The notes: generated by a model not told the origin, from the sequence alone. Shown: positions 42,889-51,208, counted from the first letter of the stretch. The stretch is 64,000 nt of DNA from Clostridia bacterium (GCA_017533565.1 JAFXHU010000015.1:1-64000), one strand, 5' to 3'. Numbers and translations: made by a program.

Positions 42889-44067
42889 ATGGCAAACATT
42901 CTCGATGCTTTTAAGGAAAATCAGACCGAAACCGTCGTTGACACCACGAAAAAGGTGCGCGTCGGTATTATCGGAACGGGTTGGATTGCGGATGCTCACA
43001 TCGCGTCCTATCTCAAATGCCCCGACGTTGAAATCGTTGCGGGTGCGGACCTTATCCCCGGAAAGGCGGAGGCGTTCTTCAAGAAACACGGCGTAAAGGT
43101 AATCAGATGCGATTATAAGGACGGAGAGGAAATGGTAAACGACAAATCCCTCGCTCTTGACGCGGTTTCGATTTGTACCTATAACCGTCAGCACGCGCCC
43201 TGTGCTATTCAGGCACTCAAGGCGGGAGTGCACGTTCTTCTCGAAAAGCCCTTTACCGTTACCACGGAGGAGGCAATCGAGGTTATGAGAGCAGAGAAGG
43301 AAAGCGGAAAGATTCTTTCCATAGGCTTCCAGCCGCGTCTTGACCCCAATATGATTATGGTAAAGGATATTGTACAGTCGGGCGTCCTCGGCGACGTTTA
43401 CTACGTACAGACGGGCGGCGGCCGCCGTCGCGGAATCCCCACCCCCTTCGGTACTACGTTTATCGAGGACGAAACCGCGGGCCTTGGCGCACTTGCCGAC
43501 ATCGGCTGCTATTCTCTCGATATGGTGCTTAACGCTCTCGGTTATCCGAAGCCCCTCACCGTTACGGGCTACAAGTCCAATTTCTTCGGCACCGACCCGA
43601 ATTACATAGGCTACAAGCAGTGCGGTCACCCCGAATATTACGAAAAGTTCGGTGTTGACGACTTTGCTGCAGGCTTTATCCGCCTTGAAAACGGTACGGT
43701 TATCGACTTCCGTATCGCGTGGGCAATGAACCTTGACACCTCGGGCGATACCATTCTTTACGGCACGAAGGGAAGCCTTCGTATCCCCTCTACCGAGTGC
43801 TGGAACGGCTCGGTCGGCGGCGACCTTGTTATCTATCACGAGGTTGCGGGCAAGCAGGTTGAAACCGTTATTCCTCAAATTAAGGAAGCTCCCAACGCCC
43901 CCACCAACTTTGACAGAAAGATTCGTACCTTTGTTGACGCGGTTAAAAACGGAGGAAAGGCTCCCGTTCCCTCGTCCGAGATTATTTATAACCAGGCAAT
44001 CCTCGACGGCATTGCAAAATCCGCAGTCCTTGGCCGTGAGGTTGTAATCGAGGTTCCTGAGGTTTAA
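42889..44067 (+). CDS. Gfo/Idh/MocA-family oxidoreductase
   Basis: 392 residues from ATG 42889 with GGAGG seven bases upstream. The Rossmann fold shows VRVGIIGTGWIADAHIASYLKCPDVEIVAGAD near residue 27 and the cofactor/catalytic segment VLLEKPFTVTTEEA near 120 with the conserved EKP. The C-terminal domain includes GGGRRRGIPTPFG, ADIGCYSLDMVLNALGYPKP (with conserved D-H/C pattern) and GTKGSLRIP. Members oxidise or reduce sugars and inositols using NAD(P). Its neighbour is a sugar-phosphate isomerase/epimerase-type gene, a common catabolic pairing. Substrate unknown. Confidence 0.9.
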   Translation: MANILDAFKENQTETVVDTTKKVRVGIIGTGWIADAHIASYLKCPDVEIVAGADLIPGKAEAFFKKHGVKVIRCDYKDGEEMVNDKSLALDAVSICTYNRQHAPCAIQALKAGVHVLLEKPFTVTTEEAIEVMRAEKESGKILSIGFQPRLDPNMIMVKDIVQSGVLGDVYYVQTGGGRRRGIPTPFGTTFIEDETAGLGALADIGCYSLDMVLNALGYPKPLTVTGYKSNFFGTDPNYIGYKQCGHPEYYEKFGVDDFAAGFIRLENGTVIDFRIAWAMNLDTSGDTILYGTKGSLRIPSTECWNGSVGGDLVIYHEVAGKQVETVIPQIKEAPNAPTNFDRKIRTFVDAVKNGGKAPVPSSEIIYNQAILDGIAKSAVLGREVVIEVPEV

Positions 44068-44116
44068 TTTTTAAAGCCTTAATACCCTCTAATCCCGCGA
44101 CGGATTACGAAAATAC

Positions 44117-44150
44117 GCGCACCCGTGTCAAATTAAAGCGCGGGTGCGCC
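44117..44150 (+). repeat. Hairpin built on the dispersed CCCGTGTCAA motif
   Basis: GCGCACCCG (44117-44125) can pair with CGGGTGCGC (44140-44149) with the motif remainder TGTCAAATTAAAG in the loop. It may act as a weak terminator; the perfect AT palindrome follows 22 bases later. Confidence 0.5.
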
Positions 44151-44171
44151 GATTTAAACACACCGATTTGG

Positions 44172-44189
44172 TGTAAATAATTATTTACA
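44172..44189 (+). repeat. AT-rich perfect palindrome, copy 4
   Basis: TGTAAATAATTATTTACA is an 18-base perfect palindrome ending 14 bases before the ATG at 44204. It is the best of the four copies. Confidence 0.65.
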
Positions 44190-44203
44190 TAACGGAGATT
44201 ATT

Positions 44204-45046
44204 ATGAAAAAGTTTAAGATTGGTATTCAGCTTTACGGTGTAAAGCACGCAATGGCGGCGGACTTTGACGGCACGCTGTAGGCTATTGCTGATATGGGCT
44301 ACGAGTACGTTGAGTTTGCAGGCTATCACGGCAAGACGGCAGAGGAGCTTGTCGCTGCTCTTAACAAATACGGTCTTAAGTGCGTATCCGTACACCAGAA
44401 TATAGATTTCTTTGACGAAAATCCGCAAGAAAAGGTTGATTTCCTCAAGGCATTCGGCACAAAATATTCCATAATTCCGTGGTGTAGCACGGATAAGCTT
44501 GCGGGAAGCCCCGAATGGGAGGAAACCAAGCAAAGGTTTATCGCGGTGGCAGAGCTTCTTGACAAAAACGGTATGAAGCTCGGATATCACAACCACGACT
44601 TTGAGTTTACGAATAAATTTGAAGGTAAAACCCTCCACGACCATATCGTAGAGGCACTTCCCGCCGACAAATTCGAGCCGCAGCTTGATACCTGCTGGGT
44701 ACATTACGCGGGCATCAACCCCGTTGAAAAAATCCGCGAATTCAGCGGCAGAGTTACCGTCGTCCATCTTAAGGATTTCGTTTGCAAAAACCTTGCGGGC
44801 GGACCTGTTTACGCGCTTATCGATACCGAAGGAAATGCCAAGGGCGGCGGCGACCGCAGCGAAAGCGGCTTTGAATACCGTACCCTCGGTCAGGGGCTTC
44901 AGGACGTAAAAGCAATCCTTGAGGCTTGCGAGGAGTGCGGCACAGAGTACGTTATAGTAGAGCAGGACGACCCCTCGCAGGGACTTTCCGAGCTTGAATG
45001 TGCAAAGGCATCACGTGACTACCTTCGCGAGGCATTTGGTATCTAA
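44204..45046 (+). pseudogene. Sugar-phosphate isomerase/epimerase interrupted by an in-frame TAG
   Basis: From the ATG at 44204 (CGGAG upstream) the frame reads MKKFKIGIQLYGVKHAMAAD then FDGTL, then TAG at 44279-44281, and continues in the same frame AIADMGYEYVEFAGYHGKTA to a TAA at 45046. The two sides are clearly one xylose-isomerase-like TIM-barrel (KFKIGIQLYGV, GYEYVEFAGYHG, HNHDFEF, DTCWVHYAG, RVTVVHLKDF, EYVIVEQD). Only one codon is abnormal (expected Lys, Gln or Glu). The ATG at 44294 could restart translation but has no ribosome site and would lose the first strand. TAG is used as a true stop elsewhere in the window (7337, 7339, 22348), so general recoding is unlikely. Possibilities: nonsense mutation, local readthrough, or sequence error. 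Downstream codons are intact, so any loss is recent. Confidence 0.85.
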
Positions 45047-45140
45047 ACGGAATACACGCCTTCTGTATAGGGTGGATGTACCACCCCGTGTTAAAATAAT
45101 CCGATTTTAAGGTTAACAAAACGTTACTTTTGAATTGAAA

Positions 45141-45168
45141 AAAGGAGCAGATTTCGGTCTGCTCCTTT
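45141..45168. terminator. Bidirectional terminator between convergent genes
   Basis: 11-bp stem AAAGGAGCAGA/TCTGCTCCTTT with loop TTTCGG, T-runs on both strands. Confidence 0.88.
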
Positions 45169-45187
45169 GTTTTTTTAGCCCTTTGGC

Positions 45188-46015
45188 TTATATCTCAACC
45201 TCAAGTCCGTCGTAGGTCACGCCAAAGCCGTGCCTTGCCGCTATTTTTACAAACTCCTCGTGGGTTGCAAGTCCGTTGTGGCTGAAATGATTTACGTAAA
45301 CCGCGGTGTCCTTGTCACATGCACCGATTTCTATAAGCCTTTCAAAAAGCTCTACGTCAACGTCAAGCGACATATGGTGGTCGCGAGTGCCCTTAATAAG
45401 CATTGACGTGCAATCAAGCGAAATGTAATCAAAGCGTATGCCGAGGCTTTTGATATAATCAAGCGTTTCGTCAAACAAAAAGCCTGTGTCGTTTGCGTAA
45501 AGAATTGACTTTCCGTTATGCTCGATTGCGTAAATTACGGGGTTTGCTGCGGGGTCGTGATTTGCGCGAAGTGGAATAATGCGGTAATCCTCTATCCAAA
45601 ACGGCTCAAACTCCTTGATTTCGTGGAATTTTAACCTCGCGCAATCTACGTCGGCACCAAAAAATTCCTTCGCCCTTCGGTATCCCGCCGAGGTAAGGTA
45701 AACGTGGAGCGCTTTCTCCTCTATTTCGTTTGCAATGCTCGGAAGCCTGCACCAAAAATCCCTTTCAAAAAGGTGGTCAAAGTGCGAGTGAGTGATGATA
45801 CAGTGACGAATTTGGCGGAGGTCGAGTCCGTAGTTAAGCACGTGCATATACGTATCGGGCGGAAAGTCTATAAGAATTTTTCCGTCGAGCAGCGCTTGGC
45901 TTCTCGTCTTTATCTCCTTGCCCCTTTTCTCAAGGGCGTTTTTGCATATTCGACAGTTACAGAAAAGACCGGGAATGCCCTCCGCCGCCGCAGTGCCGAA
46001 ATATTTGAGCTTCAT
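45188..46015 (-). CDS. Metallo-beta-lactamase-fold hydrolase, PhnP-like
   Basis: 275 residues. The N-terminal GTAAAEGIPGLFCNCRICKNA has the Cys pairs seen in PhnP-type phosphodiesterases and PqqB-like proteins. The metal motif is THSHFDHLFERDFW near 95, followed by RANHDPAANPVIYAIEHNGKSILYANDTG near 175 (His and Asp ligands) and VNHFSHNG near 245. Such enzymes hydrolyse cyclic phosphodiesters or related substrates; the exact one is unknown. It may be cotranscribed with the ADP-ribosylglycohydrolase gene upstream (50-base gap), so a substrate carrying ribose phosphate would make sense. Confidence 0.85.
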   Translation of the reverse strand: MKLKYFGTAAAEGIPGLFCNCRICKNALEKRGKEIKTRSQALLDGKILIDFPPDTYMHVLNYGLDLRQIRHCIITHSHFDHLFERDFWCRLPSIANEIEEKALHVYLTSAGYRRAKEFFGADVDCARLKFHEIKEFEPFWIEDYRIIPLRANHDPAANPVIYAIEHNGKSILYANDTGFLFDETLDYIKSLGIRFDYISLDCTSMLIKGTRDHHMSLDVDVELFERLIEIGACDKDTAVYVNHFSHNGLATHEEFVKIAARHGFGVTYDGLEVEI

Positions 46016-46065
46016 AATTTCACCGCCTTTATCTTTTAAAATTAATCTTTACTTTGTGCCGTGAG

Positions 46066-47574
46066 TCAGGAGTAAATCGGGAACGAGATGTAAATGGGCG
46101 AAAGCCTTTCGTTAAAGCTGATTTCAAGTAGAATTTTTGACACGGGTGCGGGGTTTTCGGGTACAACAATGGTGAAATCGCACTCCTTTCTTCCGCAGGT
46201 GTGGGGGTTAAAATCGGGCACGAAAAGCGTTTTTGGCCCCTCTACCTTAAATCCGTCGGGGATTATCCAACGGAAGTTTGCCGTTCGCGGTGCCGACTCG
46301 AAATAGCATTTCGATTCAATAAGAAGATGAACGCCGATTTCCTTATTTCTGCTTGCGTCCGGCTCGCACCCAAGCGAAAGCGTCGCGTTTGCAAGATTGG
46401 ATTCGCCGTATGCCGTATAGGGGCGCAGGCACTCAAGCTCCTTTGCCACCCTTCCGCGACAAAGCTCAAGAAGTCGGCCATAGGTATCCTCGGCAATCTC
46501 GTCCCCGACACCAAGCTCTACGCCAAGCTCGAAAAACACTCCCGTATATCCCCAGTTGGTGTATCTTGTTGAATTTGCGTGAAGCGCGAAGGGCGCGATT
46601 CTTACTATTCTTTCGGTAAGCTCGGTACAGGTCTTCGGAAAATAAGAGCCGTTTGACGACTTCACAAGCGAGATAGTAACGATATCGTCGCCGATATGAC
46701 GGCGCCAGTCCTCGGGGATTCCCGCCATACCGTAAAGAATACCCATTGTCGCGCCGACGGTTGCCGCGGTGCAGTCGGTATCGTCGCCGCAGTTGATTGC
46801 GGTAATCATCGACTTTTTGAAATCCCCCTCTCCCCAAAGAAGTCCGATAACCGCGTAGGTTACGTTGGACGGAGCCTCAAACCAGCCGTTTCCGATATCC
46901 GCATTAAGCTTTTGAACCTCGTTCCTTGCGGCAAGCCAATCCGTCCCCGCCTCGTAAAGGTCAAGCACAAAGCGAATGCTTTTTGCCATTCTCGATTCCG
47001 CGGGAATAGCCGAAAGGCCGATTTCAATACATTTTTTGAGCTCGGGAACGGCGAATGCCGCCGACTGCATAGCCGCGACGAAAGCCGCCGCAAACGTACC
47101 CTCTCCCGCGCCGTGGTCAACCATAGCATCGGTTGCCGCATATTTTGCCGCCGCGTGGGGAAGTGCGGGGCAAACGGTCGCCCAAATTTCGGTACGTATC
47201 CACGCACCGTTGGAGTTTTGCCAATCGTTGTCGTAATCGCCCGACATCGGCGGGGGAAGTCCGCGCCTCATATTTGCCTTTCCTATACCGTACTCATTCC
47301 AATGGGGAACAATGTAGGAAAGCCAAAACTCGCCGAGAAGCTCGGGTGTTATCGCATACGGCCCGTATTGCTCGAGCGCGTAAAGCCAGGCAAGCTGTAA
47401 ATCAAGGTCATCGTTCGGAAGGACGACTCCCTCCTCGGTTACGAAGCCCTCTACGTCGAGAACCTCGCGCTTGCCCTCATAGGGCGCGCCCATCGTCCCG
47501 CCGATGTTTTTCCCGATAAAGCAGGCGTAAACCTTGTCACGGTATGCCTCTTTGTCAAGCGTAATTTTAATCAT
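46066..47574 (-). CDS. ADP-ribosylglycohydrolase family protein, long form A
   Basis: 502 residues. The DraG/ARH fold occupies ~1-330: YRDKVYACFIGKNIGGTMGAPYEG at the N-terminus (first metal-region glycines), PNDDLDLQLAWLYALE near 53, DYDNDWQNSNGAWIRTEIWATVCP near 113, DHGAGEGTFAAAFVAAM near 152, and the metal site NCGDDTDCTAATVGATMGILYG near 262. Residues ~345-502 are a beta-sandwich extension not found in short members. It is a paralogue of the next gene with nearly identical motifs; the biological substrate is unknown and no ADP-ribosyltransferase is nearby. A dispersed motif (minus orientation, 46137-46146) encodes part of PVSKILLE. Confidence 0.88.
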   Translation of the reverse strand: MIKITLDKEAYRDKVYACFIGKNIGGTMGAPYEGKREVLDVEGFVTEEGVVLPNDDLDLQLAWLYALEQYGPYAITPELLGEFWLSYIVPHWNEYGIGKANMRRGLPPPMSGDYDNDWQNSNGAWIRTEIWATVCPALPHAAAKYAATDAMVDHGAGEGTFAAAFVAAMQSAAFAVPELKKCIEIGLSAIPAESRMAKSIRFVLDLYEAGTDWLAARNEVQKLNADIGNGWFEAPSNVTYAVIGLLWGEGDFKKSMITAINCGDDTDCTAATVGATMGILYGMAGIPEDWRRHIGDDIVTISLVKSSNGSYFPKTCTELTERIVRIAPFALHANSTRYTNWGYTGVFFELGVELGVGDEIAEDTYGRLLELCRGRVAKELECLRPYTAYGESNLANATLSLGCEPDASRNKEIGVHLLIESKCYFESAPRTANFRWIIPDGFKVEGPKTLFVPDFNPHTCGRKECDFTIVVPENPAPVSKILLEISFNERLSPIYISFPIYS

Positions 47575-47609
47575 TTCAAGCCACTCCTCGTTTGGGATTT
47601 ATCGAGTAA

Positions 47610-47638
47610 ATCATACATTAAATGTCACCGAAATGCAA
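47610..47638 (-). promoter_or_regulatory. Promoter for ADP-ribosylglycohydrolase A
   Basis: Minus strand TTGCAT (47638-47633), 17-base spacer, TATGAT (47615-47610). Confidence 0.6.
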
Positions 47639-47794
47639 TATAAAGGTTTAAAAAAGGAACAAAACGCAAACCTGTGTTTAAAAAACGCAATTACGGTTAT
47701 TAAAAGCAGCGCCCTCCGAAAAAAGGACACCGCTTGTTTTGTTATTGAGCTATCGAATAATTTCCGCTTTTCGGCGGCCCGTTAGGTTGTGAAA

Positions 47795-49291
47795 TTAACC
47801 GAAAATAGGGAAATAAACGTAAAGGGGTGTGCATCTGCCGTTGGTGAAAAGCTCGAGAACGATTCTGTTCTCCGCCGCAACGACGTCCCCCGCCTTGATT
47901 ACGTAATCGGCATATCCCTCGCCGCTTGTGTGGGGGTTAAACGCTTTAGTCATAATGTTTTTCTTGCCCGAAACGGTAAAGCCCTCGGGAAGGAGCCATC
48001 TAACCTGAATTGTACGCGGCTCGTCCTCGAAATATTGCTTTGCCTGTATATGCACGTGAACGCCGATTTCCTCTCCCGCGGAGATTTCGGGAGCCTTGTC
48101 AAGCGTTACGTTTACGTTCATCATAACGTTATCCGCGTAGATGGTATAGGGCTTAAGCGAGCGTGCAACCTTGCCCGCCTTTTCGGCAAGCGACATAAGG
48201 CTTTCGTAAACGCCGTCGGTGTCGGTTTCGTCGCTGAATTCAACGGTATAGCTCGGAAGAAGCTCGCCCGAATACATCCAATTGCTGTGTCTTATGGAGT
48301 GCGCGCCCACAACCACGGGGGCAAGCCTTACTACACGCTCGGTAAGCTCGGTACAGGTCTTGGGGATGTTCTTTCCGTTGTTACCTCTTGCGACGGAAAT
48401 AGTTACGATGTCGTCGCCTATGTACTCGCTCCAATCCTTCGGAATTCCGGCGGTGCCGTAAAGAATACCCATAGTTGCACCTACGGTAGCACCCGTACAG
48501 TCGGTGTCGTCGCCGCAGTTGATTGCGGTAATCATAGACTTTTTGAAATCGCCCTCGCCCCAAAGAAGACCGATAACCGCATAGGTTACGTTGGACGGAG
48601 CCTCAAACCAGCCGTTTCCGATATCGGCATTAAGCTTTTGCACCGCGTTTCTTGCATCAACCCAGGACATACCGCCCTCGTAGCATTCAAGCACGAACTT
48701 TACGCTTTTTGCCATTCTGGAGTCCTCGGGAATTGCCGCAAGACCGATTTCGATACATTTTTTGAGGTCGGAAACAGCAAAAGCCGCCGACTGAAGTGCC
48801 GCAACGAATGCCGCCGCAAACGTACCCTCGCCCGCGCCGTGGTCAACCATTGCGTCCTCCATTGCGTATTTTGCCGCTATGTGTGGCATTGCGGGGCATA
48901 CGGTTGCCCAAATCTCGCTTCTTATCCACGCGCCGTTTGAATGCTGCCAGTCGTTATCGTAATCACCCGACATTGGCGGGGGGAGTCCGCGCTTCATATT
49001 CGCCTTTCCGATGCCGTATTCGTTCCAATGGGGAACGATAAAGGAAATCCAATGCTCGCCGAGAACGTTGGCGTTAATTCCGTGCGGTCCAACGTTTTCA
49101 AGCGCGTAAAGCCATATAAGCTGAAGGTCAAGGTCGTCGTTGGGAAGCACCTCTCCGGGCTTTGTTGCAAATCCATTTATATCAAGTATTTCTCTAACAC
49201 CCTCGTATGGCGCGCCCATTGTGCCACCGATGTTTTTTCCAACCCAGCAAGCGTAAACCTTGTCGCGGTATTCCGTGTAATTAAGCTTCAT
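47795..49291 (-). CDS. ADP-ribosylglycohydrolase family protein, long form B
   Basis: 498 residues, a tandem paralogue of the gene at 46066-47574: same N-terminus (YRDKVYACWVGKNIGGTMGAPYEG), PNDDLDLQLIWLYALE, DYDNDWQHSNGAWIRSEIWATVCP, DHGAGEGTFAAAFVAAL, NCGDDTDCTGATVGATMGILYG, plus the C-terminal sandwich (HVHIQAKQYFEDEPRTIQVRWLLPEGF). Catalytic halves are very similar while the C-terminal regions have diverged, suggesting different partner or substrate recognition. Each copy has its own promoter. No signal peptide. Confidence 0.88.
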   Translation of the reverse strand: MKLNYTEYRDKVYACWVGKNIGGTMGAPYEGVREILDINGFATKPGEVLPNDDLDLQLIWLYALENVGPHGINANVLGEHWISFIVPHWNEYGIGKANMKRGLPPPMSGDYDNDWQHSNGAWIRSEIWATVCPAMPHIAAKYAMEDAMVDHGAGEGTFAAAFVAALQSAAFAVSDLKKCIEIGLAAIPEDSRMAKSVKFVLECYEGGMSWVDARNAVQKLNADIGNGWFEAPSNVTYAVIGLLWGEGDFKKSMITAINCGDDTDCTGATVGATMGILYGTAGIPKDWSEYIGDDIVTISVARGNNGKNIPKTCTELTERVVRLAPVVVGAHSIRHSNWMYSGELLPSYTVEFSDETDTDGVYESLMSLAEKAGKVARSLKPYTIYADNVMMNVNVTLDKAPEISAGEEIGVHVHIQAKQYFEDEPRTIQVRWLLPEGFTVSGKKNIMTKAFNPHTSGEGYADYVIKAGDVVAAENRIVLELFTNGRCTPLYVYFPIFG

Positions 49292-49350
49292 AATTCGCTC
49301 CTCATATAAATTTATTAATTATTAAATGTAATTTAGTTATCACTACTTAT

Positions 49351-49379
49351 ATATTACAGTAAAGAAAAATAAAATGCAA
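49351..49379 (-). promoter_or_regulatory. Promoter for ADP-ribosylglycohydrolase B
   Basis: Minus strand TTGCAT (49379-49374), 17-base spacer, TAATAT (49356-49351). The same -35 hexamer is used by the paralogue. Confidence 0.55.
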
Positions 49380-49458
49380 GAGGTAAAGCAAATTTTTCTT
49401 TTAAAGGAAGGCTATCTCATTTTTGCCAATCGTCCCCTCCGTTACCGTATATTTTGCA

Positions 49459-49488
49459 TTGAAAGCGACCCCCCTCCCGTGCTACAAT
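49459..49488 (+). promoter_or_regulatory. Promoter for the SleB-like gene
   Basis: TTGAAA (49459-49464), 18-base spacer, CGTGC then TACAAT (49483-49488). Confidence 0.65.
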
Positions 49489-49532
49489 ATAAGCACGGGG
49501 TGACCCGAAAAACATAAAGGAGGTAAAAGACA

Positions 49533-50489
49533 ATCAGAGAAAGAAAAAGAAATTCAATAGCCCGCCGCGCGGCGGTATTTGTGCTGTCGCTTGTAATTTT
49601 GACGGGTACCTTTGTCAAGGTGTCGTATGCCGCGGGAGGTGAAAGCGCGGTACGTGCGCGTGGGATAACCGACGGGCAGGGTGTGAACGCTCCGAACGGA
49701 GTTATTTCCTACAAGCTCCCACCCGTGTCAAATAAAAGCGTGTGGGCGCAGGAAAGATTGACAACTAAAGTTTACGGAAAATCGCTTTCCGACCCCGCCC
49801 TCGTTATGAATGGTATTACATATCTTCCGCTTCGGGCGGTGGCGTCGAGCCTTGGGCTTTCGGCAAGCTACAGCTCGTCAACGCGAACAATGACCGTGTC
49901 GGGCGGCGGACTTTACCTTACCGCGACCGACGGCGGCTACGTTACCTATGCAAACGACCGACCGCTTTTCAGCTTTTCGCCAAACGTGATAATGTCAAAC
50001 GGACGGATGTATATACCCGCCTCGGCACTTACGAAGGCTCTCGGTATGAGCTTTACCACCTCGGGTGGCTCGGTTAACGTCGGCGGTACACCTCGCCCAC
50101 TTGCCGCCGCATCAAAATTTTACCGCGACGACGAGGTGCTTTGGCTTGCGCGAATAATAATGGCGGAGGCGGGCGGCGAGAGCCTTCTCGGTCAGATTGC
50201 CGTTGGCGACGTAATACTTAACCGCGTGCGCTCAAATGCCTTTCCCAACACGATTTACGGTGTAATCTTTGACCGCAAATGGGGAATACAGTTCAGCCCG
50301 GCCGCAAACGGAACGATTTACAATACCCCGTCCTATACGGCGACTCTCGCGGCGAAAATCTGTCTTGAGGGAACGAGCCTTTCGGATGATGCGATGTATT
50401 TCCTTAATCCCTCGCTCTCCACCTCAAGCTGGATTGTAAATAACCGCCCGTATGCCTATACCATCGGAAATCACTACTTTTTCCTTTAA
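49533..50489 (+). CDS. SleB-type cell-wall/cortex hydrolase with copper-amine-oxidase-like domain and apparent ATC start
   Basis: 318 residues if read from ATC 49533. AAAGGAGG (49516-49523) is nine bases upstream of this codon; an in-frame TAA at 49524 prevents any earlier start, and the next usual start (GTG 49581) lacks a ribosome site and would delete the basic part (RERKRNSIARR) of an otherwise perfect signal peptide ending VKVSYA. Residues ~70-185 form a copper-amine-oxidase N-terminal-like domain (VMNGITYLPLRAVASSLGLSASY; GRMYIPASALTKALGMSF), and ~200-318 a SleB hydrolase domain (WLARIIMAEAGGESLLGQIAVGDVILNRV with the catalytic Glu). It probably cuts peptidoglycan in the spore cortex or wall. 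A dispersed motif copy (49721-49730) encodes PVSN. Confidence 0.85.
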   Translation: MRERKRNSIARRAAVFVLSLVILTGTFVKVSYAAGGESAVRARGITDGQGVNAPNGVISYKLPPVSNKSVWAQERLTTKVYGKSLSDPALVMNGITYLPLRAVASSLGLSASYSSSTRTMTVSGGGLYLTATDGGYVTYANDRPLFSFSPNVIMSNGRMYIPASALTKALGMSFTTSGGSVNVGGTPRPLAAASKFYRDDEVLWLARIIMAEAGGESLLGQIAVGDVILNRVRSNAFPNTIYGVIFDRKWGIQFSPAANGTIYNTPSYTATLAAKICLEGTSLSDDAMYFLNPSLSTSSWIVNNRPYAYTIGNHYFFL

Positions 50490-50534
50490 TTAAGGGTGAA
50501 GCGCGGCTTGCTTGGCTCTGTGCGGTACAATTTT

Positions 50535-50567
50535 AAATGCTCTCGCTGTGCGGGAGCATTTTATTTT
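50535..50567 (+). terminator. Terminator after the SleB-like gene
   Basis: AAATGCTC/GAGCATTT stem with three further weak pairs, followed by TTATTTTC. Confidence 0.65.
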
Positions 50568-50577
50568 CGTCTAATAC

Positions 50578-50606
50578 TTGCAAATTGCGAAAAGGTGTAG
50601 TATAAT
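50578..50606 (+). promoter_or_regulatory. Promoter for the phosphoribosyltransferase gene
   Basis: TTGCAA (50578-50583), 17-base spacer, TATAAT (50601-50606), 50 bases before the start. Confidence 0.75.
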
Positions 50607-50656
50607 AGAAGGGTAATCGGCTTTGCCGAACTTTTAAAAAACGGAAGGAATTCGTT

Positions 50657-51208
50657 ATGGTATATAGACTAAAGGTAGCGGGCATCGAGCGTGACCTACC
50701 CCTTTGCCCAATCGCGGACAATCTTTACATAGGAGCTTTTGTGCTTTTCGGTGACGTGGAGCTTACCGAAAAATGCGCTGCCGCCCTGCTTGAAAAAGCA
50801 CCCGAGCACGACGTTATTATCACCGCGGAGTCAAAGGGAATCCCCCTCGGCTACGAGATGTGCCGTCTTTCGGGCAAAAACCGCTACGTCCTCGCGCGTA
50901 AGTCGGTAAAGCTTTATATGAAGGACGTCGTTAAATGCGAAACACAGTCCATCACCACCTCCGAAAAGCAAACGCTTTACATCGACGGAGAGGACGCCGC
51001 ATTTATGAAGGGAAAGCGTGTGCTTATCGTTGACGACGTAATCTCGACGGGAGGCTCGCTTCTCTCTCTTGAAAACCTCGTTTTGCAGGCAGGCGGTAAA
51101 ATCGTCGGCAAAATGGCAATCCTCGCGGAGGGCGACGCCATCGACCGAAAGGATATAATTTACCTTGAGCCGCTTCCTCTTTTTGACAAAAACGGCAACC
51201 CCGTGTAA
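50657..51208 (+). CDS. Phosphoribosyltransferase, adenine/xanthine type
   Basis: 183 residues of the type I PRTase fold. The PRPP-binding motif is GKRVLIVDDVISTGGSLLSLE near residue 120, with TAESKGIPLGYEMCRLSG near 57 and YVLARKSVKLYM near 78 as in adenine phosphoribosyltransferases. It joins a purine base to PRPP for nucleotide salvage. The N-terminus (MVYRLKVAGIERDLPLCPI) is slightly unlike standard Apt, so adenine, xanthine or another base cannot be fixed; no purine riboswitch is in the leader. It is monocistronic with its own promoter and terminator. Confidence 0.85.
   Translation: MVYRLKVAGIERDLPLCPIADNLYIGAFVLFGDVELTEKCAAALLEKAPEHDVIITAESKGIPLGYEMCRLSGKNRYVLARKSVKLYMKDVVKCETQSITTSEKQTLYIDGEDAAFMKGKRVLIVDDVISTGGSLLSLENLVLQAGGKIVGKMAILAEGDAIDRKDIIYLEPLPLFDKNGNPV

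Noticed and set aside
44279-44281. TAG as a sense codon (alternative genetic code)
   Set aside because: TAG is used as a normal terminal stop for mnmE (7339), the cassette gene at 22348 and the small frame ending 7337, and no other in-frame TAG was seen.
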